64,000 nucleotides of DNA from Rhizobium sp. AC27/96 (GTDB lineage Bacteria; Pseudomonadota; Alphaproteobacteria; Rhizobiales; Rhizobiaceae): NCBI RefSeq assembly GCF_001692325.1, contig NZ_LXKN01000058.1, forward strand, positions 243,971 to 307,970. Reading direction: 5' to 3'. Under the pieces are notes generated by a model. It had not been told where the DNA came from and ran no database searches. It worked only from the letters and a program-made list of their open reading frames with translations. The position numbers were made by a program, and so were the translations under genes. Shown here in pieces: positions 9,502 through 17,030 of the stretch. Each line of letters starts with the position of its first letter. Within the stretch, counting starts at the first letter, position 1.

Positions 9502-11544
9502 TTACTCGCGGCTGCGGCGACGTCTGCGGCCGCCGCCATCTCCGCCATCGTCGGAAATCTGCTTGCGCTCTGGCAGGGTCACGACCTTGGACAGTTCCGG
9601 AAAGGCATCGACCTTGTTCGGTAGGGCCATGGCGTAGACAAAATGCTCTTGAAACTTTGATTCAAGCGCCGTCTCTATCTTCTCGATCTTGCTGACAGTT
9701 TCCTCGATCTCGCGGCGGTAACCACGATTGAGCAGCGACATGCGTGCACCGGTACCGGCGGCATTACCGACTGCCTTCACCTTGTCGAGCGTGCAATCCG
9801 GTATCAGCCCAAGCACCATCGCATATTTCGGGTCGATGAAGGTGCCGAAGGCGCCTGCCAGACCGATGCGATCGACGTGAGCAATGCCCTGCTTGTCCAT
9901 CAACAGTTTGACGCCGGCATAGAGTGCCGCCTTGGCGAGCTGGATGGCGCGGATGTCGTTTTGCGTGACTGTGATCCGTTGTTCGCCATCGCGCAGCAGG
10001 TAGGAATAGGTGCGGCCGTTCTGCAAAATGCGCGGCGAGCGCGCCATCATGCCGCCGTCGACCACGCCGTCCTCCGAGATGATGCCGCTCAGGAACATCT
10101 CGGCGACCACCTCGATGATGGCCGATCCGCAGATACCCGTCACACCGACAGCTGCGGCGCCTTCGTCAAAACCGGGCTCGTCGGACCAGGGTTCGATGCC
10201 GATGACGCGATAGCGCGGCTCCAGCGTGACAGGGTCGATGCGGACACGTTCGATCGCGCCCGGCGCCGCGCGCTGGCCGCTGGAGATTTCGGCACCTTCG
10301 AAGGCAGGGCCTGTCGGCGAGGAGGCTGCGACGACTCGGTGGCGGTTGCCGAGCACGATTTCAGCGTTGGTGCCGATATCGACAAGCAGCATCATCTCAT
10401 CCTGGCGATGCGGCCCCTCCGCCAGCGTGGCGGCTGCGGCATCGGCGCCGACATGGCCGGCAATGCAAGGCAGCATGTAGACGCGCGTGCCCGCATTCAT
10501 GGGCAAGCCGATCTCGGCCGATTTCAGATGCACGGCACCGGACACGGCAAGCGCGAAGGGCGCGCCACCAAGTTCTGTCGGGTCAATGCCGAGGAAGAGG
10601 TGATGCATGATCGGGTTGCCGACGAAGACGGCATCGAGAATGTCCTGGCGCGACACGCCGCCATCGGCGCAGACCTTGTCGATCAGCCCATTCAATGCTT
10701 CGCGGACGGCATTGGTCATCGCCTCGCGGCCATCCGGATTCATCATCACATAGGAGACGCGGCTCATCAGATCCTCGCCGAAGCGGATCTGCGGGTTGGA
10801 TGTGCCCGCGGAGGCAACCGTGCGGCCTGATAGCAGCGAGGAGAGGTGCATGGCGATCGTGGTGGAGCCGATATCGCAGGCGATGCCGTAAGCTTCGTTC
10901 TTGAGGCCAGGATAAAGGGCGATCAGGCGAGGGGGATCGCTTTCGTGATCTCTATGGATCGCGGCGGTGACCTTCCACTCTCCCTTGCGCAGGATCGACT
11001 GCACCTGCGGGATGATGTGGAAATCGACTTCGAGATTGTCGTATTTCCAATCGGCCGCGAGTGCCGCCTTCAACCGGTCGAGATCGCCTGAGGGCTTGTG
11101 CATGTCCGGCTCTTCGACCTCGACATAGCACATGTGCACGGCCGTATCGCGGATGATCACCCGCTCGTCGGCTGCCTTTCGAACGACCTGTGCGTTGATC
11201 ACGGTGTCCTGCGGCACGTCGATGACCAGATCTCCCTGGATCAGCGCAGAACAGGAGAGGCGGCGGCCCTCAGGCAGATCGCGGACTTCTGCATAACGTC
11301 TTTCCTTCGGGCCGATCGGCGAAAGATGGTCGTTGGCAGAGACTATCTTGTGCTTGGCGAAGTTGCCTTCCTGCACTGAAACCTGGCAACGGCCGCAAGT
11401 CGCACGGCCACCGCAGACGCTTTCGACATAGACGCCGAGCTGTCGTGCGGCTTCGAGCACCGGTGTGCCCACCGCAAAGTGGCCACGCTTGCCGGAAGGC
11501 ATGAAAAGGACGAGGGGATTCGCGCTGTCGCCGGCTTGGGCCAC
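9502..11544 (-). CDS. RACo-like reductive activator of corrinoid proteins (2Fe-2S plus ASKHA, DUF4445)
   Basis: About 680 residues from GTG 11544, which follows the upstream stop by 4 bp. The N-terminus is a plant-type [2Fe-2S] domain with Cys44, Cys50, Cys53 and Cys98. After a linker comes a large ASKHA ATPase region with two glycine-rich phosphate loops, IACDIGSTT and LLVDIGTNAE. This is the architecture of RACo/RamA-type enzymes, which use ATP to reduce inactive Co(II) corrinoid to Co(I). The last 16 residues are Asp/Gly then Arg-rich (GGGRRRRRSRE), a tail type that recurs in other proteins of this cluster. It is the last gene of a minus-strand operon, downstream of methyltransferase genes whose corrinoid it would reactivate. 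Confidence 0.9.
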   Translation of the reverse strand: MAQAGDSANPLVLFMPSGKRGHFAVGTPVLEAARQLGVYVESVCGGRATCGRCQVSVQEGNFAKHKIVSANDHLSPIGPKERRYAEVRDLPEGRRLSCSALIQGDLVIDVPQDTVINAQVVRKAADERVIIRDTAVHMCYVEVEEPDMHKPSGDLDRLKAALAADWKYDNLEVDFHIIPQVQSILRKGEWKVTAAIHRDHESDPPRLIALYPGLKNEAYGIACDIGSTTIAMHLSSLLSGRTVASAGTSNPQIRFGEDLMSRVSYVMMNPDGREAMTNAVREALNGLIDKVCADGGVSRQDILDAVFVGNPIMHHLFLGIDPTELGGAPFALAVSGAVHLKSAEIGLPMNAGTRVYMLPCIAGHVGADAAAATLAEGPHRQDEMMLLVDIGTNAEIVLGNRHRVVAASSPTGPAFEGAEISSGQRAAPGAIERVRIDPVTLEPRYRVIGIEPWSDEPGFDEGAAAVGVTGICGSAIIEVVAEMFLSGIISEDGVVDGGMMARSPRILQNGRTYSYLLRDGEQRITVTQNDIRAIQLAKAALYAGVKLLMDKQGIAHVDRIGLAGAFGTFIDPKYAMVLGLIPDCTLDKVKAVGNAAGTGARMSLLNRGYRREIEETVSKIEKIETALESKFQEHFVYAMALPNKVDAFPELSKVVTLPERKQISDDGGDGGGRRRRRSRE

Positions 11545-11548
11545 GGAT

Positions 11549-11902
11549 TTAGTCTTTCTGTTTGCTAAGGCGGCGCACGTTCGAGCGAACGCGCTTGGTA
11601 TAGGGCTTGATCGCTGCCTGAGCGATCGCATCTGCCGCCTTGTGCGACGAGGCGTTGCGCCCCATCGCGATTGCTGTCATTGCCGCGATATTCTGTTCAG
11701 CCATCGCCGTATTGGCGGCGATGACGCTTTCTCCGGCCGCAGCCATCTTTTCGTTGATCATCCGGCTGAATTCGACCGTATCGACGCGACCGCCCATCAT
11801 GGCCGTCATCCACATTTGCGAGAGGCGCATCCCGATCACCATCGGGGCCTGGATCCACAAGGTGGCGAGGTCGTCGGAAAGCTTGCGGCTGGGATAGCTC
11901 AT
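11549..11902 (-). CDS. Small helical protein of the corrinoid cluster, function unknown
   Basis: 117 residues. ATG 11902 begins 2 bp after the stop of the methyltransferase gene, and the stop lies 4 bp before the RACo-like start, so all three are one translational unit. The protein is Met- and Ala-rich and predicted almost wholly helical (LWIQAPMVIGMRLSQMWM, then EKMAAAGESVIAANTAMAEQ), with a basic C-terminus. It resembles phasin-type amphipathic helices in character, though I cannot assign it to that family. A role as a scaffold or chaperone for the methyltransferase complex is conceivable only from context. Confidence 0.75.
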   Translation of the reverse strand: MSYPSRKLSDDLATLWIQAPMVIGMRLSQMWMTAMMGGRVDTVEFSRMINEKMAAAGESVIAANTAMAEQNIAAMTAIAMGRNASSHKAADAIAQAAIKPYTKRVRSNVRRLSKQKD

Positions 11903-11904
11903 CG

Positions 11905-12870
11905 TTATTCCCTCGCAGCTCCCGCGCCGGTTCGCGCCGCGCGTCCACCACGCCGGCCGCCGCCAGCTGATGGAGCCGCAGAAGCCGGAGCGTTCGCTCC
12001 GCCTTCCGCCGGCTTGTAATCGCGATAGGTCATGATCCAGTTGGTGCAATTGGCATCGGTGCCGTTCAGCACGTTGGCGGCGCGCACGGCTTCCATTTCC
12101 TGCGGGCGGCAGGGATTCATGATCGCCGAGGTCATGCCGGCGCCGATGACCATCGGGATGAAGCCGGCATTGATGCCGTGGCGGTGCGGCAGGCCGAAGG
12201 AAATGTTCGAAAGGCCGCAGGTGGTGTTGACCTTCAGCTCGTTGCGCAGGCGGTGCAGCAGCGCGAAGACCTGGCGGCCGGCATCGCCAAGCGCGCCGAT
12301 CGGCATGACGAGCGGGTCGACGACGATGTCATGCGGCTTGATGCCATGATCCATCGCGCGTTCGACGATCTTCTTGGCGACGGCGAAACGCACGTCCGGA
12401 TCCATCGAAATGCCTGTTTCGTCGTTGGAAATCGCGACGACGGGTACGTCATATTTCTTGATGAGCGGCAGGATGGCTTCGAGCTTTTCCTCCTCGCCGG
12501 TTACGGAATTGACCAGCGGCCGGCCCTTGGCGACCTTCAGCGCCGCTTCGATAGCGGCTGTCACCGAGCTGTCGATCGAGAGCGGTACGTCGACGAGCCC
12601 CTGCACGATTTCCAGTGTCTGAACCAGCAGGCCCGGTTCCGTCTCGTTCGGGTTGACCGAAGTGACGCCGGCATTGACGTCGAGCATTGTCGCGCCGGCG
12701 GCCACCTGTTCCAGCGCATCCTTGATGACGGTATCGAAATTGCCCTCGATCATCTCGGCGGCCAGCTTCTTGCGCCCCGTCGGGTTGATGCGTTCGCCGA
12801 TCACGCAAAAGGGCTGGTCGAAACCGATGATGATTTCGCGAGTGGCGGATGCAACGATGGTGCGCGTCAT
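11905..12870 (-). CDS. Methyltetrahydrofolate:corrinoid methyltransferase (pterin-binding DHPS-like TIM barrel)
   Basis: 321 residues. The barrel has the features of AcsE/MtgA-type enzymes and of the MetH pterin domain: VIGERINPTGRKKL at the N-terminus, MLDVNAGV, SIDSS, PLVNSVTGEEEK and CGLSNISFGLP. It would move a methyl group between a corrinoid protein and tetrahydrofolate in the cytoplasm. There is no B12 domain in the same chain; the separate corrinoid protein at 16.1-16.8 kb would serve. After about residue 285 the chain becomes Ala/Gly/Arg-rich and presumably disordered (GGGRRGGRAARTGAG), an extension not needed for the barrel. It is in an operon with metF-like genes upstream and the RACo-like gene downstream. 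Confidence 0.9.
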   Translation of the reverse strand: MTRTIVASATREIIIGFDQPFCVIGERINPTGRKKLAAEMIEGNFDTVIKDALEQVAAGATMLDVNAGVTSVNPNETEPGLLVQTLEIVQGLVDVPLSIDSSVTAAIEAALKVAKGRPLVNSVTGEEEKLEAILPLIKKYDVPVVAISNDETGISMDPDVRFAVAKKIVERAMDHGIKPHDIVVDPLVMPIGALGDAGRQVFALLHRLRNELKVNTTCGLSNISFGLPHRHGINAGFIPMVIGAGMTSAIMNPCRPQEMEAVRAANVLNGTDANCTNWIMTYRDYKPAEGGANAPASAAPSAGGGRRGGRAARTGAGAARE

Positions 12871-12966
12871 GTTTGATCCTCTGGTCGGTCTGCCCGATAG
12901 AGCTGGTCTATCGTGCCGGGATGGGGGTTACAAGCGGGGCCGGGCTCCTCTGCCCGCCACTCGATC

Positions 12967-14073
12967 TCAATGCGTCTTGTGTGAAGGATGATGAGCGGCG
13001 GCTTCGGCCATTTCCTGCTGATTTTCCTCTTTGCCGCCCCGGATGTGCTCCAGCCGTTCGGCGACGAGCGCGTCGGTGCGGTTGGCCTCATGCTTCCAAG
13101 GCTGGCGACCCTTCAGTACGCCGGATTCATGCACCATTTCCGCGACATATTCTTCCTGGCGATAGGCCATGACATGGACGCCGGAAACGCCCGCTATCTC
13201 CTTCACCTCGTTGATGATGTCGATGCAGAGCTGCTTGCCTTCCTTCTTCTGATCCTGCGCGCCTTCGAGGCGCTTGATGATGGCATCCGGAATATGAACG
13301 CCCGGCACGTTGGAGCGCATCCAGCGGGCGGTTTTCGCAGAGGCGAGGGGCCCGACACCGACGAGAATGAAGCACTTCTCGTCCAGGCCGAGATCGCGCA
13401 CCTTGTTCATATAGTCTCGGAACATTGGCACGTCGTAGCAATACTGGCTCTGGACGAACTGCGCGCCGGCCTCGATCTTCTTTGCCAGCCGATAGGGCCG
13501 GAAGTCATGCGGTGGCGCGAAGGGATTGATGGCGGCGCCGAGAAAGACCTTTGGCGGCGACGTCAGCTTGCGCCCGGAGAGGAATTTGGCGTTGTCGCGC
13601 ATGATGCGCACGGTTTCGAGCAGCGACATGCAATCGAGGTCGAAAACCGGCTTAGCGCCCGGCTGGTCGCCTGCCTGTACGCCGTCGCCGGTCAGGCACA
13701 TGATGTTGCAGACACCCATGGCGGCGGCACCCAGCACATCGCCCTGGATGGCGATGCGGTTCTTGTCGCGGCAGGCAATCTGCATGATCGGCGCATAGCC
13801 CATGCGAGTCAGCAGCGCGCAGATGCCGACCGACGACATGTGGCAATTGGCGCCGGAGGCGTCGACGGCGTTGATGCCATCCACCCAGCCGGAGAAAATC
13901 GCGGCGCGCTCATAGACATCTTCGGGATTGGCGCTGTCAGGTGGGTTCAATTCAGCTGTCACGGCAAATTCACCGCGGCGGAGGACGCGCTCAAGGCGCC
14001 CGAGCGACGAATGGCCCGGCAGCGGGTCCAGCGGCAGATGCACACCGAGCGGGTTTTCGTCGATATGTGCCAT
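12967..14073 (-). CDS. Methylenetetrahydrofolate reductase, MetF-like paralogue
   Basis: 368 residues with the MetF TIM-barrel pattern: AELNPPD at the start, LTGDG before the flavin region, and FVQSQYCYD in the latter half. It interconverts 5,10-methylene-H4F and 5-methyl-H4F. The C-terminus is Glu then His-rich (EAAAHHPSHKTH), unusual for MetF. It starts 3 bp after the stop of the Cys-rich MetV-like gene, a pairing known from acetogen MetVF complexes. In this cluster it could run in the oxidative direction, taking methyl-H4F produced by the corrinoid pathway. It is probably distinct from the housekeeping metF used for methionine synthesis. Confidence 0.88.
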   Translation of the reverse strand: MAHIDENPLGVHLPLDPLPGHSSLGRLERVLRRGEFAVTAELNPPDSANPEDVYERAAIFSGWVDGINAVDASGANCHMSSVGICALLTRMGYAPIMQIACRDKNRIAIQGDVLGAAAMGVCNIMCLTGDGVQAGDQPGAKPVFDLDCMSLLETVRIMRDNAKFLSGRKLTSPPKVFLGAAINPFAPPHDFRPYRLAKKIEAGAQFVQSQYCYDVPMFRDYMNKVRDLGLDEKCFILVGVGPLASAKTARWMRSNVPGVHIPDAIIKRLEGAQDQKKEGKQLCIDIINEVKEIAGVSGVHVMAYRQEEYVAEMVHESGVLKGRQPWKHEANRTDALVAERLEHIRGGKEENQQEMAEAAAHHPSHKTH

Positions 14074-14076
14074 CTA

Positions 14077-14655
14077 TCACGCTTCCCTTTTTGCGGCTTC
14101 GCGGGCAGCGGCGGCTTCCGCCGTGACCCGCAGCCAGGAAGAGGTTTCACGCAACGATTGGTTCACCGGCTTCTGCACATTCAGGATCAAATCGCCATGG
14201 GTCATGTTTCGCGACCCGTTCCACGCCTGCACCCAGACGCAGGGCATATCGGGTTCGACCTCGCAATTGCCGTTGGCGCGCACGCCGCCACAAGGGCCAT
14301 TGCGCAGCTGCTTCGGACAGTTCATCGAACAGGACATGCCGGTCGATGACAGCGCGCACTGACCGCACATGCGGCAGTCGAACAGAAAACCCTTTACATT
14401 GCGCTCGATGAAGGTGATCGGCCGCTCCACGCGCTCGTAGCCGATCGATTTCCAGAGCGGATGCAGCAGGAGAAAGACGTCGGCGAAGCGATGGTAAAAC
14501 CATTCCAAGAAGCGGGAATGACGGACCGCCCAGAGCCGCACGGTATATTTGCGCCGGGCGCGGCGATTGGGCGAGACGCCGGCCGGCGTATAGGCGCCGC
14601 TGGCGGCCTTTGCCGCGGGTGCGGCGTTGCCAGGCTTCTGGATGGCATCAGCCAT
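14077..14655 (-). CDS. MetV-like Cys-rich protein (MTHFR C-terminal domain family)
   Basis: 192 residues with a Cys-rich centre: CRMCGQC, then SCSMNC, GPCGG, GNCE and PCVW. This matches the family annotated as methylene-H4F reductase C-terminal domain, whose acetogen member MetV binds zinc or iron-sulfur and partners MetF. The N-terminal 40 residues are Ala/Pro-rich and end in an Arg cluster (NRRARRK). The ATG lies inside the end of the upstream gene (ATGGCTGA overlap, 8 bp), and metF follows 3 bp downstream, so the three are tightly coupled. Likely role: iron-sulfur or structural subunit passing electrons to or from MetF. Confidence 0.85.
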   Translation of the reverse strand: MADAIQKPGNAAPAAKAASGAYTPAGVSPNRRARRKYTVRLWAVRHSRFLEWFYHRFADVFLLLHPLWKSIGYERVERPITFIERNVKGFLFDCRMCGQCALSSTGMSCSMNCPKQLRNGPCGGVRANGNCEVEPDMPCVWVQAWNGSRNMTHGDLILNVQKPVNQSLRETSSWLRVTAEAAAAREAAKREA

Positions 14656-14950
14656 TGTCGCGACCTCCGGCCTTCACCAGCGCCACCAGCCGTTCGCGAT
14701 CATAGGCGGCTTCCAGCTCGCCGGCCGCTTTATCCGCTTCCGCCTCGAGGTCATCAGACACTGGCGTGGGATCAGCCTTGCGCCATTCGGCGAGATAGTC
14801 GTCTGTTTCGGCGGCGCCGGTGCGCATGGCGCACATGTCGATCGCCTCGGTAAAACGCAGCGAAAGCTCCCGTTTTGCCGTCAGTCTGCCCTTTTTGATG
14901 ATGACCTGGGCTGGAATATCGCGCCAGTAGACGACAATGCGATCGGCCAT
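14648..14950 (-). CDS. 'Virulence factor' domain protein (PF13769 type), function unknown
   Basis: 100 residues from ATG 14950, which is preceded by AGGAGA. The small soluble domain begins MADRIVVYWRDIPAQVIIKKG, a pattern I associate with the Pfam family named Virulence_fact. That name is historical and says little here. The acidic second half (DDLEAEADKAAGELEAAYD) is helical. The gene opens the metV-metF-methyltransferase-RACo operon and overlaps metV by 8 bp, so a part in the corrinoid methyl-transfer pathway is more likely than virulence. Confidence 0.7.
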   Translation of the reverse strand: MADRIVVYWRDIPAQVIIKKGRLTAKRELSLRFTEAIDMCAMRTGAAETDDYLAEWRKADPTPVSDDLEAEADKAAGELEAAYDRERLVALVKAGGRDNG

Positions 14951-15187
14951 GCGTAAAAATCTCCTCTTCACTCAAGAATGCACGGCGACCGACCTTGGGA
15001 CTGCGCTCGCCACGACGCGATATATGTCAAAAAACGACGCGGTGAGGAAAGCGTATCAGCAAGCGGCGGAAAAGCGCGTTTGTCCTCTCAAATTGCCGAG
15101 TTTAAAATGTTTTTCAATATCTACGCTCTCGCAGATATGTCGGTACTGGCAAAGCCACGCAAGCAGGAAGCGACGAATATGTCGCAA

Positions 15188-15775
15188 TCAGACAGCCAGC
15201 AGTTCGCGGCCAAGATCGCCATAGCCGGTAAAGCGATATTCGTAGTCGAGTCCGAGATAGGCGGCTGCTTCCCTGGCCTTTGCCTGCAGCACCGGGTCTT
15301 CCTCCTGCGAGAGATGGACCACCTTGCGGTAGTTGCCGAAATATATGTCGCGCAGTTGCGGATGGCGATCCAGCCCAAGCGGGACGATGACGAAGGCCTC
15401 GAACTGGCGGGCCAGAAAATCGGTAAGGAAAAACGAGGTGATGTCATCGTCACGTGCGGCGAAAGCTTCGTTGCCGGTGAAAAAGGAATAACAGTGGGGA
15501 CCGGAGAGGCGTTCGATGCCCTCGCGCTCGCAGATACGGTCGATCAGACCGCCGGTGCCGCAATCGGCATAGCCGATGAAGATCTTCTCGAAGCCGCGCG
15601 ATCGCGCATCGACAATCGCCTCTTCCAGCGCCGGCGCGATTTTTTGCGGGTACGAATGATAGATCGCCGGAAGACAGTGCAGGTCGATATGGTCGAGCCC
15701 GTTTATTCGGGTCACCGCCAATATCTCGCGCGCGATTGCCCCGCACGCGATCACATGAACCTTTTGCGTGTTCAT
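15188..15775 (-). CDS. DUF1638 domain protein
   Basis: 195 residues from ATG 15775; an in-frame GTG at 15826 would add 17 residues with no better ribosome site. The protein starts VHVIACGAIAREILAV and contains GYADCGTGGLIDRICE and an LGLDRHPQLRD segment, typical of DUF1638. This family tends to occur beside MttB-type methyltransferases and corrinoid proteins, as here, but has no established function that I know of. Conserved Cys and His residues suggest a metal or cofactor site. It is separated by 237 bp from the next operon, on the same strand. Confidence 0.78.
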   Translation of the reverse strand: MNTQKVHVIACGAIAREILAVTRINGLDHIDLHCLPAIYHSYPQKIAPALEEAIVDARSRGFEKIFIGYADCGTGGLIDRICEREGIERLSGPHCYSFFTGNEAFAARDDDITSFFLTDFLARQFEAFVIVPLGLDRHPQLRDIYFGNYRKVVHLSQEEDPVLQAKAREAAAYLGLDYEYRFTGYGDLGRELLAV

Positions 15776-15786
15776 GCGTTCATTCT

Positions 15787-15805
15787 GCGGAGAATTTGTC
15801 TCCGC
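15787..15805. repeat. Small perfect hairpin just upstream of the DUF1638 ATG
   Basis: GCGGAGA and TCTCCGC arms separated by 5 nt. On the plus strand it is followed by a T-rich stretch, as in a weak terminator. On the minus strand it would sit 12 nt before the DUF1638 ATG and could affect initiation there. It falls inside the possible GTG-started extension. Confidence 0.4.
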
Positions 15806-15845
15806 TTGTTTTTGATCGATATCCACTCAGAGGGGGTTCCCAATC

Positions 15846-16007
15846 ATGACCGCACCGTCACTCACCAAAATTGCCGCCGCATGCGCAGTCTTTATGGTAC
15901 TCGCTTCATGCGCCAATACAATTCGTGGCGTTGGCAGGGATACGGCCAATGCCGTTAACGCCACTGAAGACGCTGGTCATACCGTCAAGAGAGCTGCCAA
16001 CAATTAA
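15846..16007 (+). CDS. Entericidin-like small lipoprotein
   Basis: 53 residues, too short for most ORF callers. A hydrophobic signal sequence ends in the lipobox LASC, giving a mature lipid-anchored peptide of about 34 residues. That peptide has the regular GVGRDTANAVNATEDAG pattern of the entericidin A/B family. Such lipoproteins are stress-linked bacteriolytic or envelope peptides. A GAGGGGG ribosome site lies about 10 nt before the ATG. It is transcribed divergently from DUF1638 and convergently to the corrinoid protein gene. Confidence 0.8.
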   Translation: MTAPSLTKIAAACAVFMVLASCANTIRGVGRDTANAVNATEDAGHTVKRAANN

Positions 16008-16070
16008 TTTGGGGTATCGATAGGCCGGCGGCAATCCCAGAGGTTGTCGCCGGCTCCGTGTTCTCTGTGA

Positions 16071-16772
16071 TCAGGCTCTCGCCGCCAGGCTATTGTGCTT
16101 GCGCTTCATGAAATCCTTGGCGGTCTCGACCGCGACAGCAGCGTCGCGGCAATAGGCGTCCGCGCCGACGGCCTTGCCGAATTCCTCGTTCAGAGGTGCA
16201 CCGCCGACGAGGACGACGTAATCGTCGCGCATGCCTTTTTCCTTCAGGGTGTCGATGACCACCTTCATGTAGGGCATGGTGGTCGTCAGCAGAGCCGACA
16301 TACCGAGAATGTCGGGCTGTTCGCGCTCGATCGCGTCGAGATAGTTCTCGACGGGATTGTTGATGCCGAGGTCAACGACGTCGAAGCCCGCGCCTTCCAT
16401 CATCATGCCGACGAGGTTCTTGCCGATGTCGTGAATGTCGCCCTTGACGGTGCCGATCACCAGCTTGCCGAGCTTCGGCGCGCCGGTCTGCGCCAGCAAC
16501 GGCCGCAAGATGGCCATGCCGGCCTTCATCGCATTGGCCGAAAGCAGAACTTCGGGGACGAAGAGGATGCCGTCGCGGAAGTCGATGCCGACGATGCGCA
16601 TGCCTTCGACGAGCGCCTGCGTCAGCACGTCATACGGCGTCCAGCCGCGTTCGAGGAGGATATTGGTCGCTTCCTCGATTTCCTCCTTCAAGCCGTCATA
16701 GAGGTCGTCATGCATCTGCTGCACGAGTTCTTCGTCCGAAAGTTCCGAGAGAATGATTTCGTCGTCAGCCAT
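16071..16772 (-). CDS. Corrinoid (B12-binding) methyltransferase carrier protein, MtbC/MtgC type
   Basis: 233 residues: an N-terminal helical cap domain (about 15-100) followed by a Rossmann-like B12 domain with the base-off motif Asp112-x-His114-x-x-Gly117 (GDIHDIGKNL). His114 would coordinate cobalt. Also seen are SALLTTTM and VLVGGAPLN, the expected nucleotide-tail contacts. It would accept methyl groups from the MttB-family enzyme and hand them to the methyl-H4F methyltransferase, and would be reactivated by the RACo-like protein. It is transcribed divergently from the mttB-like gene across a 258-bp regulatory region. ATG 16781 is an alternative start. Confidence 0.93.
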   Translation of the reverse strand: MADDEIILSELSDEELVQQMHDDLYDGLKEEIEEATNILLERGWTPYDVLTQALVEGMRIVGIDFRDGILFVPEVLLSANAMKAGMAILRPLLAQTGAPKLGKLVIGTVKGDIHDIGKNLVGMMMEGAGFDVVDLGINNPVENYLDAIEREQPDILGMSALLTTTMPYMKVVIDTLKEKGMRDDYVVLVGGAPLNEEFGKAVGADAYCRDAAVAVETAKDFMKRKHNSLAARA

Positions 16773-16932
16773 GCGCTCCATCCCGTTTCGTGCAATGCAT
16801 CAAGGGCTCGTATAAAATACTGCCTGTATAAGCGATAAACCTCAACGATGACAAAACTCTTTTCGAAAGCGACGTCGCACGGATAATTCGCGACGGATAT
16901 AGATCAGGCGATATCGCAGTCGCCATGTCTGT

Positions 16933-16991
16933 CCTATGCTAGTCGCTGGCGCATTAAGAAACGTCCGGTTGGCGGAATCAGGTAGCATAGG
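16933..16991 (+). promoter_or_regulatory. Inverted repeat between the corrinoid-protein and mttB-like genes
   Basis: Perfect 9-bp arms CCTATGCTA (16933-16941) and TAGCATAGG (16983-16991) lie 41 nt apart, ending about 40 bp before the mttB ATG. A second short palindrome, CGCATTATGCG (17002-17012), sits just before the ribosome site. They are candidate operator or leader-hairpin elements for the divergent promoters; the binding protein is unknown. Confidence 0.4.
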
Positions 16992-17030
16992 TTCAGATAG
17001 ACGCATTATGCGCAGGAGTGAGGAAGCATC

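Noticed and set aside
12988..14349. 453-codon plus-strand ORF opposite metF and metV
   Set aside because: Antisense shadow of clearly homologous minus-strand genes; its Asp/His-rich composition is the usual artefact.
14648..14950. Virulence role suggested by the family name
   Set aside because: The name comes from an old annotation; overlap with metV and membership in the one-carbon operon point elsewhere.
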